DNA of 39,500 nucleotides from Blastocatellia bacterium (GCA_019695185.1 JAIBAN010000076.1:1-39500), one strand, 5' to 3'; shown: positions 1-9,134, counted from the first letter of the stretch. Notes: generated by a model not told the origin, from the sequence alone. Translations and numbers: made by a program.

Positions 1-5
1 AAATC

Positions 6-133
6 GGGTCTGGGGTCTGGGGTCTGGGGTCTGGGTTTGATCGTTCACTCATTTCGTTCCCAAACGGTCTTTCCTCATCAGTTCAAGGTCCAATTCTCAC
101 AATCCAGACCCCAGACCCCAGACCTCAGACCCC
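6..133. repeat. Inverted pair of G-rich heptamer repeats (G4/hairpin-forming)
   Basis: Bases 6-35 are tandem copies of the heptamer GGGGTCT, giving five runs of three or four G separated by TCT. Bases 104-133 carry the complementary heptamer CAGACCC, with one imperfect copy. The two arms can form a stem of about 28-30 bp around a 68-base loop, and each arm alone fits a G-quadruplex pattern (the first on the + strand, the second on the - strand). It lies just upstream of the first gene. Whether it is a dispersed genomic repeat or a terminator for an upstream gene cannot be told from this window. Confidence 0.75.
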
Positions 134-195
134 TGGTAGCTTTTTTATTTCCGATTCCCTAAGTATTGCGGGACGGCAAACCAAAGGAGGTTTCG

Positions 196-807
196 ATGAC
201 AAACCAGGCTATGTTTTCAGATCCACGAAAATCCAACCGGGAAGAATCCTTCCGTCAAATTGAACAAGCCTTGATTGGGAAGATGCGCCAGCGTTCCGAA
301 CAGGCCACCGAACACTGGGAGTTGACTGCAATCGTCGGCGTGGCGGACGAAGAGATCTTGACCCTCCTTCATAAATTGGGTTTCACCCGCGAGACGATAG
401 GGATTTTGCACTTGGTGCCATTGATACAGGTTGCCTGGGCCAGTGGTTTTGTCACCGCCAGGGAGCGCGAAATGGTGCTGATGTTATCTGAGCAGCGCGG
501 GATTCAGAACGGCAGCCTTGCCTGGAAACAGTTGATTCATTGGATGGATGAACAACCCTCCGATGACTTTTTTCAAACGTCCTTACGGATTATCCGCCAT
601 ATCCTGAATACCCTGACGAAAACAGACCAAAACCTCATCTGTGCGAGTCTGCTCGGTTTTTGTATTCGTCTCGCGCAAACCTCGGGAGGATTTCTGGGGT
701 TAGGCAGCAACATCTCCGAGGGTGAGCGAGCCGCACTTGACCAAATCGCTGATGAATTAATGAGGCGAAACCCGGAGGCAGTGCATCGGTATCTCTCCGA
801 AAAATAA
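196..807 (+). CDS. TerB-like small helical protein (paralogue 1)
   Basis: A 203-residue, mostly helical soluble protein. The ATG at 196 is chosen because AAAGGAGG lies five bases upstream; the reading frame is open further upstream but without a better start. Its core (HLVPLIQVAWASG, then TAREREMV) matches the TerB-type pattern of a hydrophobic helix, W-x-S/D-G and an acidic E-R-E helix. The same core recurs in the gene at 5603-6211, which has the same length and also ends with an S(G)G, E-R-E-A-L-[DN]-x-I-A motif, so the two are paralogues in one cluster. TerB-like proteins are known partners in tellurite and chemical-stress systems, often at membranes. A sensor or adaptor role for the membrane proteins downstream is inference. 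A 357-base gap separates it from the next gene. Confidence 0.6.
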   Translation: MTNQAMFSDPRKSNREESFRQIEQALIGKMRQRSEQATEHWELTAIVGVADEEILTLLHKLGFTRETIGILHLVPLIQVAWASGFVTAREREMVLMLSEQRGIQNGSLAWKQLIHWMDEQPSDDFFQTSLRIIRHILNTLTKTDQNLICASLLGFCIRLAQTSGGFLGLGSNISEGERAALDQIADELMRRNPEAVHRYLSEK

Positions 808-1164
808 AGCAGGAGTTGAACACTGCCCATTATCCCGGAAGTCTGAGAGACCGGATCAAACGGGAGGCAAATCAACCCGTCAGTCCATCAATATCGGAGC
901 CGGAACTCATCCTTGGATACCATGTGCAGAAGGGTTTCGTCATAACCATGGACCTGCCAAATACATTTGGTCCGCTAGCCAGCGTTCCGGAAATCTTACC
1001 CCAAACCTCGTACTGGATGAGGCTGTCACCCCCGGTTTGGGCCGGTCTCAACCCGAATTTGATTGACAGAAAATATTAATGTTGATAGAAGTATTACTAG
1101 CGTTTAAGATAGTAATACTAATTTTAATAAAAATTAAATTTTCTAATCAATTAAGGAGTTCGTG
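808..1164. other. Intergenic leader with AT-rich promoter region
   Basis: No convincing gene is seen here. The first 260 bases have host-like composition. From about 1070 the sequence becomes strongly AT-rich and carries the 30-base bipartite element described separately, then a run of A/T up to the Shine-Dalgarno AAGGAG at 1153-1158. This is the natural place for the promoter of the operon that begins at 1165. Confidence 0.5.
1090..1119 (+). promoter_or_regulatory. Bipartite operator-like element, copy I
   Basis: AGTATTACTA (1090-1099) and TAGTAATACT (1110-1119) form a perfect 10-bp inverted repeat with a 10-base spacer, as expected for a dimeric DNA-binding regulator. A second copy with the same overall length lies at 15615-15644 in front of the next gene run. 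The element is 45 bases upstream of the MscS start codon. It could be an operator or part of the promoter itself. The regulator is not identifiable here. Confidence 0.6.
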
Positions 1165-2067
1165 ATGGGTGAATGGCTGCGGAAAATTCTGTTTTGGTTC
1201 GAGTTTCCCTTGGTGCATGTGGGAAAAACCGAGATCACCGCCTGGACCTTGGTGAATCTTTCCTTTCTGCTGGTGATGGTTTATTACCTGGCCGGACGAA
1301 TCCGGAAATGGTTGATTGAAGGCGTGCCGGTCATCAACCGGCTGGAACTCGGAGCCCGGGTGGCAATTGGCACCATCGCCCGGTACGTGGTGCTGTTAAT
1401 TGGCGTCCTGGTGGCGCTCCAAACGGTGGGGATTGACTTGACCACCTTCAATGTGCTGGCCGGAGCGGTGGGGATTGGAATTGGCTTTGGCTTGCAAAAC
1501 GTGGCCAACAATTTCATTTCGGGACTGATTATTCTTTTTGAGCGGCCCATCAAAGTCGGCGACCGGATCGAGGTTGGTCCCATCGACGGGGATGTGGTCG
1601 AAATCGGAGCCCGGAGCACCACCGTTTTAACCAACGACAACATTGCCATCATTATCCCCAATTCCAAGTTTATCAGTGAAAACATCACCAATTGGAAATA
1701 CAATGATGCAAAGGTTCGTTTCCGGATTCCGGTGGGGGTTTCCTACGCCAGCGATGTCCAATTTGTCAAACGGCTCCTCATCGAGGTCGCCGCGCAAAAT
1801 CCGGATACCTTGCATGATCCGCCCCCGCTGGTCTGGTTTCGGGGATTCGGTCCCAGCAGTCTGGACTTCGAGTTGCTGGTCTGGAATTCCACCCTGGTCC
1901 ATCGGCGCTGGCAATTCGTCAGCGACCTGAATTTCTCAATTTTTGAAACCTTTCAACGACATGGCATCGAGATTCCCTTTCCCCAACGGGAGGTACACAT
2001 CCGTACCGGTCTCGTCGCCCCGGAACCGGAAAAACCCGGTTTTGAGACACCCCAGGGAGGCGCATGA
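1165..2067 (+). CDS. MscS-family mechanosensitive channel 1
   Basis: A 300-residue small-conductance mechanosensitive channel of the inner membrane, which releases ions and solutes when turgor rises. Three membrane segments are predicted (about residues 20-45, 70-90 and 95-130). The pore helix TM3 and following beta domain show the family signature: the Gly/Ala-rich run AGAVGIGIGFGLQNVANNF, then FERPIKVGDRIEVG and IPNSKF. The ATG at 1165 is preferred over the GTG at 1162 because AAGGAG lies at 1153-1158. Its stop overlaps the next start (ATGA), which implies translational coupling. It is the first of three MscS paralogues in this gene run. Confidence 0.93.
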   Translation: MGEWLRKILFWFEFPLVHVGKTEITAWTLVNLSFLLVMVYYLAGRIRKWLIEGVPVINRLELGARVAIGTIARYVVLLIGVLVALQTVGIDLTTFNVLAGAVGIGIGFGLQNVANNFISGLIILFERPIKVGDRIEVGPIDGDVVEIGARSTTVLTNDNIAIIIPNSKFISENITNWKYNDAKVRFRIPVGVSYASDVQFVKRLLIEVAAQNPDTLHDPPPLVWFRGFGPSSLDFELLVWNSTLVHRRWQFVSDLNFSIFETFQRHGIEIPFPQREVHIRTGLVAPEPEKPGFETPQGGA

Positions 2068-3518
2068 AAACAACCAAATCAAACCATTCCTGGAAATATC
2101 ATGCCGGGATTCTCTCGTTCGCGCTGCTGGTGTTGGTGGCGGGAGGACTTTACCGCCGTTCTCTGCTCACCCCAAACGCCCACAGCCAGTCCCCGGTCCT
2201 TGAAGCCCTGCAAACCGAAGTCGAGCAATTGAAGGATGACTTGAAGCGGGATGAGCTGGAGTCAATTACGGAAACAGTTTTGGAAACGGCCCAAAAAATT
2301 GCTCCGGCGGTGGTCACCATCACGGCCGGTCAAACCCCGGAAAAGCCGGCTGGGCCGGTCGTCACTTACACCGATTACCGGTTTGACGCAGGTTACCCTG
2401 TCCGGGCCGCGGTTGACCGCCTCTTGAGTGTGTCGGGTTTTCTCTTCGATGGCGAGGGCCGGGTGGTCACGTCGGCGCGGGTCGTTCGGTGGGGAACCAA
2501 ATTCATCGTGACGGGAAACGACCGGGTTCGGAGAAGCGCCCGACTGTTGGGTGCCAGCCAGGCTGATGGATTGGCGGTCCTCCAATTGGACCAACTGGGG
2601 AACCTGCCGCAACCTCTGGCCAGTCAGCCGGAGGCGGACCGGCAACCAGTGACCTGGGCGGTCAAGCTCGGACGGGAATCCGACGGGAATCAATTGGTGG
2701 CATTGGATTGGTTTTCAGGTTATGCCGCCAAGCCTGCGGGGAATGCTGCCCTGTCACTTGACGTTCATCCGGGTTCTGCCTTTGACGGAGGGGCGGTTGT
2801 CACTCCGGCGGGTCGGGTCATCGGCATTCAGGTGCCGGTGGCGGGGCAACCCCAATCCGCCATCCTCCCAATGGAGCGCGTGCAGGCCATTGTCCACAGG
2901 GTGGAAGTCGATTCGCGTCGTCCGCCGAAATCCTGGATTGGAGTGGAGCTGCAAAATCTTGCGCCGGAAATGCATGACGTTTTGAAGGTTTCGACCGGTG
3001 TTTTGGTGACGGAGGTCACCCCTGACGGTCCGGCTTTCCGCGCCGGTTTGAAGGGCATGGATGTCATCCTCAGCCTGAACGAAACCCCGGTTGAGTCAGC
3101 CCCGGCCCTGATTGCCCTGGTCCAGGGCCTTCCGCCGGGAAGCCGTCTAAAAATAGGGGTGACCCGACTCGGCGGGGTCCGGGAGGTGGAGGTCGAAACG
3201 GTTGCCTACCATCCCGAACGCTCCAACCAGGCGGAATCCGACCAGCCCGGTCAACCACTCCGGATTCGGCTGGCAAAAAACTATCTGACCGGTTCCGGGG
3301 CGGTGATTGAATCCATTGAACCCACCGGGCAAGCGGGCACCGCCAGCCTCCGGCTGGGCGACATCGTGGTGGGTCTGAACGGTTTTCCAGTTGAAACCGC
3401 CCCGGATGCGAGCCGGATTATGCGGTCGGTCCCATCCGGGGAGCCTCAATTGTGGCTGATTCGGCGGGGAGCGCACACGGTGTGTGTCACCCTCAAGGAA
3501 GGAGTCACCCTCCAATGA
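2064..3518 (+). CDS. Membrane-anchored HtrA-like pseudo-protease with two PDZ domains
   Basis: This 484-residue protein has an N-terminal signal anchor (about residues 13-32), a short coiled-coil-like segment (48-75), a trypsin-fold domain (about 78-275) and two PDZ domains (about 290-375 and 400-480), the order seen in DegP/DegS. The catalytic positions are altered: the usual T-N-A-H motif reads TSARVV with Arg139, the nucleophile motif GNSGG reads AFDGG with Asp241, and the Asp of D-L-A is displaced (Asp168-Gly-Leu-Ala). It is therefore probably a non-proteolytic periplasmic scaffold or sensor. It overlaps by four bases both the MscS gene before it and the antiporter after it, so it may sense or tether those proteins. 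The loss of catalysis is inferred from motifs only. Confidence 0.85.
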   Translation: MKTTKSNHSWKYHAGILSFALLVLVAGGLYRRSLLTPNAHSQSPVLEALQTEVEQLKDDLKRDELESITETVLETAQKIAPAVVTITAGQTPEKPAGPVVTYTDYRFDAGYPVRAAVDRLLSVSGFLFDGEGRVVTSARVVRWGTKFIVTGNDRVRRSARLLGASQADGLAVLQLDQLGNLPQPLASQPEADRQPVTWAVKLGRESDGNQLVALDWFSGYAAKPAGNAALSLDVHPGSAFDGGAVVTPAGRVIGIQVPVAGQPQSAILPMERVQAIVHRVEVDSRRPPKSWIGVELQNLAPEMHDVLKVSTGVLVTEVTPDGPAFRAGLKGMDVILSLNETPVESAPALIALVQGLPPGSRLKIGVTRLGGVREVEVETVAYHPERSNQAESDQPGQPLRIRLAKNYLTGSGAVIESIEPTGQAGTASLRLGDIVVGLNGFPVETAPDASRIMRSVPSGEPQLWLIRRGAHTVCVTLKEGVTLQ

Positions 3519-4723
3519 GCAATATTTTATTGGTTGGCCTCATCCTGCTGCTAGCCTTGGCCGGAGGGCATTTGGTCAAATTGCTGAAGGTGCCTGAAAT
3601 CGTGGGGTATTTTTTTATCGGGCTGTTTCTCGGTCCTTCCTTTACCGCAATTCTCACCCACGACACCGTCATTGCGATGGAGGTTTTCAGCCAAATCGCG
3701 CTGGGCCTGATTTTGTTCAGCATCGGGGCAATTTTTGAATTTGGCAATTTACGAAAAGTAGGAATGCGCACCCTGTGGCTGACGCTTTTTATCATGGGCG
3801 GCACGATTGTGACGGTCATCGTCACCCTGCTCCTGTGTGGACAAAACTGGCAGACCGCCTTGCTGCTGGGGGTGATTGCCACCGAAATCTCACCCATTGC
3901 CACCATTCTGGTGTTGCGCGAATTAAACTCGGAAGGTCCGCTGACGGACTCCATCACCAATCTGCTGGCGCTCAACAATGTCGGGTGTCTGGTGGTTTTC
4001 GGCGTGGCGGCCTTTTTGGTCAGGCTCCTCGGCGGGGGGCCAGAATCCGCCAGCTTTGTCGGCTTTGCGCTACGGGAAACCTTCCATTTGTTGTGGGGTT
4101 TGCTCGGTTCGGTGGCACTTGGGGTGGTTCTGGGATACCTGCTGGCCACCTGGGGCGGGAAAGTCGAGGAACAGGGCGAAGTGTTAATTTTGGTGCTGGG
4201 AATGATTCTGATTGCGGTCGGGGCCACCCAGTGGCTGGGCCTTTCGGCGCTCATCACCACCATGACGCTCGGAGCAACGCTTATCAATCTGTCCAAGGAA
4301 AGCCAACACCTGTTTGACGTGCTGGGAAGCACCGACCCGCCGCTCTACGCCATTTTCTTTGTCTTGGCCGGCGCGCACCTCAAGCTCTCGTCCCTGGCGG
4401 CCATTGGCCTGAGCGGCATTGGCTACACGGTGGCGCGGGTGCTCGGAAAAACGGCGGGCGCCTACCTTGGCGCGGGCCGTTTGGGGTTCCCCGAAACAGT
4501 CAAAAAATATCTGGGTTTTTCGCTGGTTCCGCACGCCGGAGTGGCCATCGGATTGGCGCTCCAAATGCGCAGCATCCTCCCAGCCTATGCCGAAACCATT
4601 GCAACCGTGGTGCTCGGTTCGGTTTTGATCAATGAGGTGGCTGGTCCGGTGATTACCAAACTGGCCATCGGCAAAGCCGGAGAAATCCGCCTCGACCACG
4701 CCGAGCCCTTTGAACGGGTGTGA
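3515..4723 (+). CDS. CPA2-family cation/proton antiporter (KefB/Kef-like, no RCK domain)
   Basis: A 402-residue polytopic inner-membrane protein with about 12-13 hydrophobic segments. The start MSNILLVGLILLLALAGGHL at 3515 overlaps the previous stop (ATGA); AAGGAAGG lies upstream. CPA-type features are the first helix with L-L-K-V-P-E-I-V-G-Y, G-L-F-L-G-P, and the ion-site helix ATEISPIATILVLRELN. The family exchanges K+ or Na+ for protons. The usual C-terminal TrkA-N/RCK nucleotide-binding domain of KefB/KefC is absent, since the protein ends about 20 residues after the last helix. Any control must come from other subunits, and the coupled HtrA-like protein is a candidate. Which cation is moved cannot be read from the sequence. 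Confidence 0.9.
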   Translation: MSNILLVGLILLLALAGGHLVKLLKVPEIVGYFFIGLFLGPSFTAILTHDTVIAMEVFSQIALGLILFSIGAIFEFGNLRKVGMRTLWLTLFIMGGTIVTVIVTLLLCGQNWQTALLLGVIATEISPIATILVLRELNSEGPLTDSITNLLALNNVGCLVVFGVAAFLVRLLGGGPESASFVGFALRETFHLLWGLLGSVALGVVLGYLLATWGGKVEEQGEVLILVLGMILIAVGATQWLGLSALITTMTLGATLINLSKESQHLFDVLGSTDPPLYAIFFVLAGAHLKLSSLAAIGLSGIGYTVARVLGKTAGAYLGAGRLGFPETVKKYLGFSLVPHAGVAIGLALQMRSILPAYAETIATVVLGSVLINEVAGPVITKLAIGKAGEIRLDHAEPFERV

Positions 4724-4750
4724 CCCGTTCGTTTCTCTCCAGGAGGTCTT

Positions 4751-5539
4751 ATGAAAATACTGTTTTTTACCGCTTGCCTGCTGATGGCAACATTCCACCT
4801 CGGACTTGCCCAGGACCAAGGCAAAACCGCGGCTGACCCGCCTCAAAAGAAAACCTTCCGGTCGTTGCCGGAAGCCCTGAAAACGCCGGAACAGGTTTTT
4901 CGGCTCGATGTCAGCAACCAGAAATTTGAATCGCTGCCGAAGGAAATCGGAACGCTCACCAACCTGCGGGTGTTGACCCTCAACAACACGCAACTCAAGG
5001 CGCTGCCGAAAGAAATCGGCCACCTGACGAATTTGACCGAACTCTACGCAAACTCCAACCAGCTCAAAGCATTACCGCCCGAAATCGGGAACCTGGTCCA
5101 TTTGCAGCGATTGGCGCTGGCAGCCAACGAAATCTCGCTCCTCCCTCCTGAAATCGGCAATCTCGTCGAACTACAGTTCCTGTACGCCGGGGCCAATCAA
5201 TTGAAGGCGCTGCCCCCCGAAATCGGGAAGCTGGCGAATTTGCAGGAATTGGCTTTGGCGGCCAATGATTTGGCGAGCCTGCCCCCGGAAATCGGGAATC
5301 TGACCAATCTGGTGAACCTCCGGTTGATTCGCAACCGGTTGACCGTTGTGCCCCCGGAGCTTGGGAAACTGACCCAATTGCGGGAACTCAATCTCAGCTC
5401 CAATCAACTGACTGACCTTCCCACGGAACTGGAGCCACTCCCCAACCTGCGGAAAGTGGTCGTTTCCGCCAACCCGTTTGCACCGGAAAAAAAGGAGGAA
5501 TTGAAAAAGCGATTTTCCAAACACGGCATTCAATTCTAA
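4751..5539 (+). CDS. Secreted leucine-rich-repeat protein
   Basis: A 262-residue protein. Residues 1-20 form a signal peptide (MKILFFTACLLMATFHLGLA) with a likely cleavage after LA-Q. From about residue 48 it consists of nine near-regular 23-residue leucine-rich repeats of the form L-x-x-L-x-L-x-x-N-x-L-x-x-L-P-P-E-I-G-N-L-x-N, like the LRR proteins of Leptospira. A charged tail (KKEELKKRF) caps the array. AGGAGG sits four bases before the ATG. Such solenoids bind other proteins; its export places it in the periplasm or at the surface. It follows the antiporter by 27 bases, so it is probably co-transcribed. The binding partner is unknown. Confidence 0.9.
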   Translation: MKILFFTACLLMATFHLGLAQDQGKTAADPPQKKTFRSLPEALKTPEQVFRLDVSNQKFESLPKEIGTLTNLRVLTLNNTQLKALPKEIGHLTNLTELYANSNQLKALPPEIGNLVHLQRLALAANEISLLPPEIGNLVELQFLYAGANQLKALPPEIGKLANLQELALAANDLASLPPEIGNLTNLVNLRLIRNRLTVVPPELGKLTQLRELNLSSNQLTDLPTELEPLPNLRKVVVSANPFAPEKKEELKKRFSKHGIQF

Positions 5540-5602
5540 ACCCCTTCGCCAGGGACGAACCGGAACCAAATCCGGTTTTCCCCACCCTTGAAAGGAGTAC
5601 TT

Positions 5603-6211
5603 ATGGCACCCAAACCCCTTGATTCTCGCAGGGAACAACTCAACAATATCCGAAACTACACCACCAACCGCTTCCCGCTCGCCCCCCCAAACCAATCTTC
5701 GGTTGAGCCGGAACGGAACCGGCAGGCGCTGGCCCGCATGGTCGGGGTGACGAACGCCGAAATCCTGACGGAACTGGAGGCGCTGGGGTTTACTCACCAA
5801 ACCGCCCGAATTCTGCATTTGGTGCCCTGTGTCCAGGTTGCCTGGTCGAGCGGGGAAGTGACCGAACGGGAACGGAAGCTGGTCGAGCGGTGGTGCCGCC
5901 GCCGGAGCGTGCAGCCCGGCAGCGAAGCCTGGAACCAACTCAACCGGTGGCTTGACACCCGCCCGCCGAAACAGTTTTTTATGAGGACACTCGAAGTGCT
6001 GCGCCAGATACTTGATTCCATGGGGGTCGAGGAGCGTGACCGGTGCTGCACCAATCTGTTATGTCTCTGTTTACGGACGGCGCAGGCTTCGGGCGGATCA
6101 CCCGAATTTGGAGAATCCGTGACCGAAGATGAACGGGAGGCACTGAACCGCATCGCCAATCAACTGATTCGACGTGACCCGGCCCAATCCACGGTGGCCG
6201 CCGGAAAGTGA
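5603..6211 (+). CDS. TerB-like small helical protein (paralogue 2)
   Basis: A 202-residue paralogue of the protein at 196-807. It shares the LTELEALGFTHQTARILHLV-type core, VQVAWSSGEVTERERKLV and the C-terminal E-D-E-R-E-A-L-N-R-I-A-N. The ATG at 5603 is chosen for AAAGGAG at 5591-5597; the frame also has an upstream TTG. It ends in a GTGA overlap with the large ATPase gene, so the two are probably made together. The paired arrangement suggests that this TerB-like protein and the ATPase work as a unit. That is inference from context. Confidence 0.65.
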   Translation: MAPKPLDSRREQLNNIRNYTTNRFPLAPPNQSSVEPERNRQALARMVGVTNAEILTELEALGFTHQTARILHLVPCVQVAWSSGEVTERERKLVERWCRRRSVQPGSEAWNQLNRWLDTRPPKQFFMRTLEVLRQILDSMGVEERDRCCTNLLCLCLRTAQASGGSPEFGESVTEDEREALNRIANQLIRRDPAQSTVAAGK

Positions 6212-9048
6212 CCAGTATGACCACCACCAATCGGAACGCAGCGGATTCAAGCTCAGAACCGCCTCCTCCCGTTCAGCCTGGGCGTGACTCACTCAAGGAG
6301 GCATGGCGGATATTCAACGAACGGCTTGGTGTGCTCAATCACCGGCTGACCCGGGACCTGGAAGAATGCCGAAGCGACCTGGCGGGGCTGCTCGCGGGGC
6401 AGATGGAGAAACTGGAAAATATTCTTTCCAATCTTCCAACGTCACCGAATCTCCTGGCTTTTCAGATGCTGAGAACCAAGGCCGCCAACCAGTCGCTCAA
6501 GGAACCGCTGGCGCAATGGGAGCAGCGCCGTCCTTATAAGCGGGCCTTGCTCGCCTTTGAAGCGTTTGACCGGAACCTGGAGGAATTGGTCCGCTCCCTG
6601 CCGGAAACGGTGCCGGTTGCGGGACCAGAGTTGCTCGAAGCACTGGGTTCCCGGTCGTCGAACCAACTGCTGCACTGGGGGGTGCGGGTCCGCACCAAGC
6701 CTTTTGAATTGCCGATACGAAGGTTGCTGGTGGCTGCCTGGCAGCGTCTCCGGCTGGAACGAAGCGGACTGGAAGGCGATTTTTTTCGGGTCATCGCGGG
6801 TGGGATTCATCAACTGAGACGGAATTGGGAGGTCGGACGGGGCGCGTTGGATGCGTTGGCGCAAGCGGAACCGGATTCCGCCTGGTTCAACCAGGCGCTT
6901 CACACCGAACGGCACCGACAAGCCGGGTTGACGGTTGAAAGCGGGACGGTGTTGACCGCCGCCCGTCAATGGCAGGAAGGGCTGTCCGACCGGTTGGCCA
7001 CCGCACTGCTGCGCGGCTTTTTCCTCCGTCAGCGCGGCAAGGTCCGGGAAACCGACCGGAACGCTTTTCAAAACCATTTGGGTGAACAGTGGCGGGCGTT
7101 GGACGCGGAACTGCGGTTGGAGACGGTGCTGGAACAGTGTGAAGATGGATGGATGACTGAGTCGGGCCGGATGCTCGACCAGCTTGGCCAGGAATTTCGA
7201 GCTTTGCGGGAGGAACTGGACGGTTTTATCAAATGGCTGCGGGAACAATCGGAAGCGAGGGTTCCCAGCGCCGTTCCGCCACCTCAAACCGAGGTCGTGC
7301 CGTCCGCCAGCCGGTTGGCCGAGTTCCGGAACCGCGTCAGCGAGCAGCTTGAAATGCTGCCGGTGTCCGTGCTGATTCGCACCAAATTTTCCGCCCTACC
7401 CCGGTTTTGGCTGAAACCAAGGGAGCTGCACCCACGCCTCACGGCGGCGGCGGCGTTTGATCGAACCGGCATTCCAACGGTCACTGTCCTGCTGGTCGAA
7501 ATTGAGGCCATTCATTCCGGCATGATGCGGGAAATCGAACGGGCGCGCGAAGTCCTGCTCTTTGCCATGGAGGAGACCCGGCAGGGGGCAAACCACCGAA
7601 TTCTCGCGGAAGCCATGCAAAACGCCCTCTCCCTGCTTGAATTTCACCGCGCCCAGGCCACCGATTGGAGCGCCGCCGCCGACACCCGAATCCGGCGGGC
7701 GTTGGGAGCCGTCATGTCGGAAACCCGCTTGACCCTGGGTCGCACCCAGTTTGGGACTTTTGCCTACCTGGGCCGGAAAGGAGCCGGTAACGCCGCTTCG
7801 TTCCTGGTCGGCAACGGTCTCACCGCGACCCGGCGGGTAGCCCGGCTTTCGTTCAAAGGGGCGGAACGGGCCATTCGTCAGGGAATGATCCATATCGGCT
7901 GGATTCCGGCTCCGCGAGCGGACCGTCCGGAAATTGTGACCCGCGCCTTTTTGCCCCAGGAATTCACCGCTGATCTCAATGAAAAAGAATTGCCCGCCAT
8001 CTACCGCCGGTTGTTTCGGTTCCAGGCGGTCGAGGACCCACGATTTTTGGTTGGCCGGACGGAGGAACTGGAGGCCATCGCCCAGGCCCGGGCCATGTGG
8101 GAAGCCGGGCGTCCGGTGTCGGTGTTGATTATCGGGGAACGGGGCAGCGGCAAAACCAGCCTCCTCAATTGCGCTTTAAAACACCCGTTGCAGGGGCTGG
8201 AGGTGACGCGCGGCGAATTCACCCAACGACTGTCGAACCAGGGCGAAGTGCGGGCCTTCCTGGCCGGGCTGGTCCAGGCCGCCGACTCTGAAAAACTGGA
8301 GGAAACACTGCGGCAAAAACCCCGAGTGATCATCCTGGAGGAATTGGAACGGACCTTTTTGCGCCAGGTCGGCTGCTACGCTTCGGTGCGTGAGCTTCAG
8401 AAAATTATCGCTGCCACCTGCTCCACCACCCTCTGGGTGGTGGTCATGAACCATATTGCCTTTCGTTTTCTGGATGCCTCGGTGGGCCTCGGCCAGAGTT
8501 TTTCCCACCGGATTGACGCCGCCCGGGCCAACCGCGAGGCCCTGCGGGAGGCGATTGTCCGCCGTCACAACCTGTCGGGGCTGCGCTTGCAGTTCGCCCT
8601 GCCGCCCGCCGAACGGGGCTGGTTCAGTCGCTTCAAAAACAGGTTGCATGGCCAGGCCGACCCGGAACAAATCTTTTTTGACCAGTTGTCGAAGGAATCC
8701 GGCGGCGTGTTTCGAAGCGCCTTTGAAATTTGGCTGGGACAAATCGATTCGGTGCTGTCGGGCGTGATGTATCTCAAACCGCTTGAGGCTCCGGACCTGG
8801 CCCCGGTGATCGACAGCCTGAATCAGGATGACCTGTTTACGCTGGTGGCGATTATGCAGCACGGGAGTCTCACACCGGACGAGCATGCGCTGGTCTTTCA
8901 AAAAGGTCTGGCGGCCAGCCAGGCCCAGCTTGACGGGCTGTTGGCACGGGAAATCATTGAACCCGACCCTGGACGACCGGGGGTGCGGGTGCGGCCCGAG
9001 GCGCTCCGGGTGGTGCAAAGCGGGCTGTACCGGAGAAATCTGCTCTAG
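6208..9048 (+). CDS. Large P-loop ATPase with long helical N-terminal region
   Basis: The product is 946 residues if translation starts at the GTG overlapping the previous stop, or 943 from the ATG at 6217. Residues 1-600 are charged and helix-rich with no recognised domain. Around residue 610 the pattern F-L-V-G-R-T-E-E-L-E leads into an AAA/STAND-type ATPase: Walker A IIGERGSGKTSLL (about 642-654), Walker B VIILEEL (about 706-712), and a region like a sensor (VVVMNHIAFRFLD). The C-terminal 120 residues look like a winged helix. No membrane helix is evident, so it is probably cytosolic. Position between a TerB-like gene and an MscS gene suggests energy-dependent control of membrane proteins. 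No precise family name can be given. Confidence 0.75.
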   Translation: MTSMTTTNRNAADSSSEPPPPVQPGRDSLKEAWRIFNERLGVLNHRLTRDLEECRSDLAGLLAGQMEKLENILSNLPTSPNLLAFQMLRTKAANQSLKEPLAQWEQRRPYKRALLAFEAFDRNLEELVRSLPETVPVAGPELLEALGSRSSNQLLHWGVRVRTKPFELPIRRLLVAAWQRLRLERSGLEGDFFRVIAGGIHQLRRNWEVGRGALDALAQAEPDSAWFNQALHTERHRQAGLTVESGTVLTAARQWQEGLSDRLATALLRGFFLRQRGKVRETDRNAFQNHLGEQWRALDAELRLETVLEQCEDGWMTESGRMLDQLGQEFRALREELDGFIKWLREQSEARVPSAVPPPQTEVVPSASRLAEFRNRVSEQLEMLPVSVLIRTKFSALPRFWLKPRELHPRLTAAAAFDRTGIPTVTVLLVEIEAIHSGMMREIERAREVLLFAMEETRQGANHRILAEAMQNALSLLEFHRAQATDWSAAADTRIRRALGAVMSETRLTLGRTQFGTFAYLGRKGAGNAASFLVGNGLTATRRVARLSFKGAERAIRQGMIHIGWIPAPRADRPEIVTRAFLPQEFTADLNEKELPAIYRRLFRFQAVEDPRFLVGRTEELEAIAQARAMWEAGRPVSVLIIGERGSGKTSLLNCALKHPLQGLEVTRGEFTQRLSNQGEVRAFLAGLVQAADSEKLEETLRQKPRVIILEELERTFLRQVGCYASVRELQKIIAATCSTTLWVVVMNHIAFRFLDASVGLGQSFSHRIDAARANREALREAIVRRHNLSGLRLQFALPPAERGWFSRFKNRLHGQADPEQIFFDQLSKESGGVFRSAFEIWLGQIDSVLSGVMYLKPLEAPDLAPVIDSLNQDDLFTLVAIMQHGSLTPDEHALVFQKGLAASQAQLDGLLAREIIEPDPGRPGVRVRPEALRVVQSGLYRRNLL

Positions 9049-9134
9049 CGCAAGCAACCCACTCAAAACCGACGCCACCTTGTTTCCTTCCGGCTATCAG
9101 GCCATCGATTCGCGGCCTCGGCCTTTCACCAGAC

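Noticed and set aside
816..1079. An 87-codon + strand open frame after the first TerB-like gene
   Set aside because: Its TTG start directly abuts GGAG with no spacing, there is no internal start with a ribosome site, and no family signature is visible.
3505..4332. A 275-codon - strand open frame opposite the antiporter gene
   Set aside because: Antisense shadow; the + strand frame has clear CPA2 features and a coupled start.
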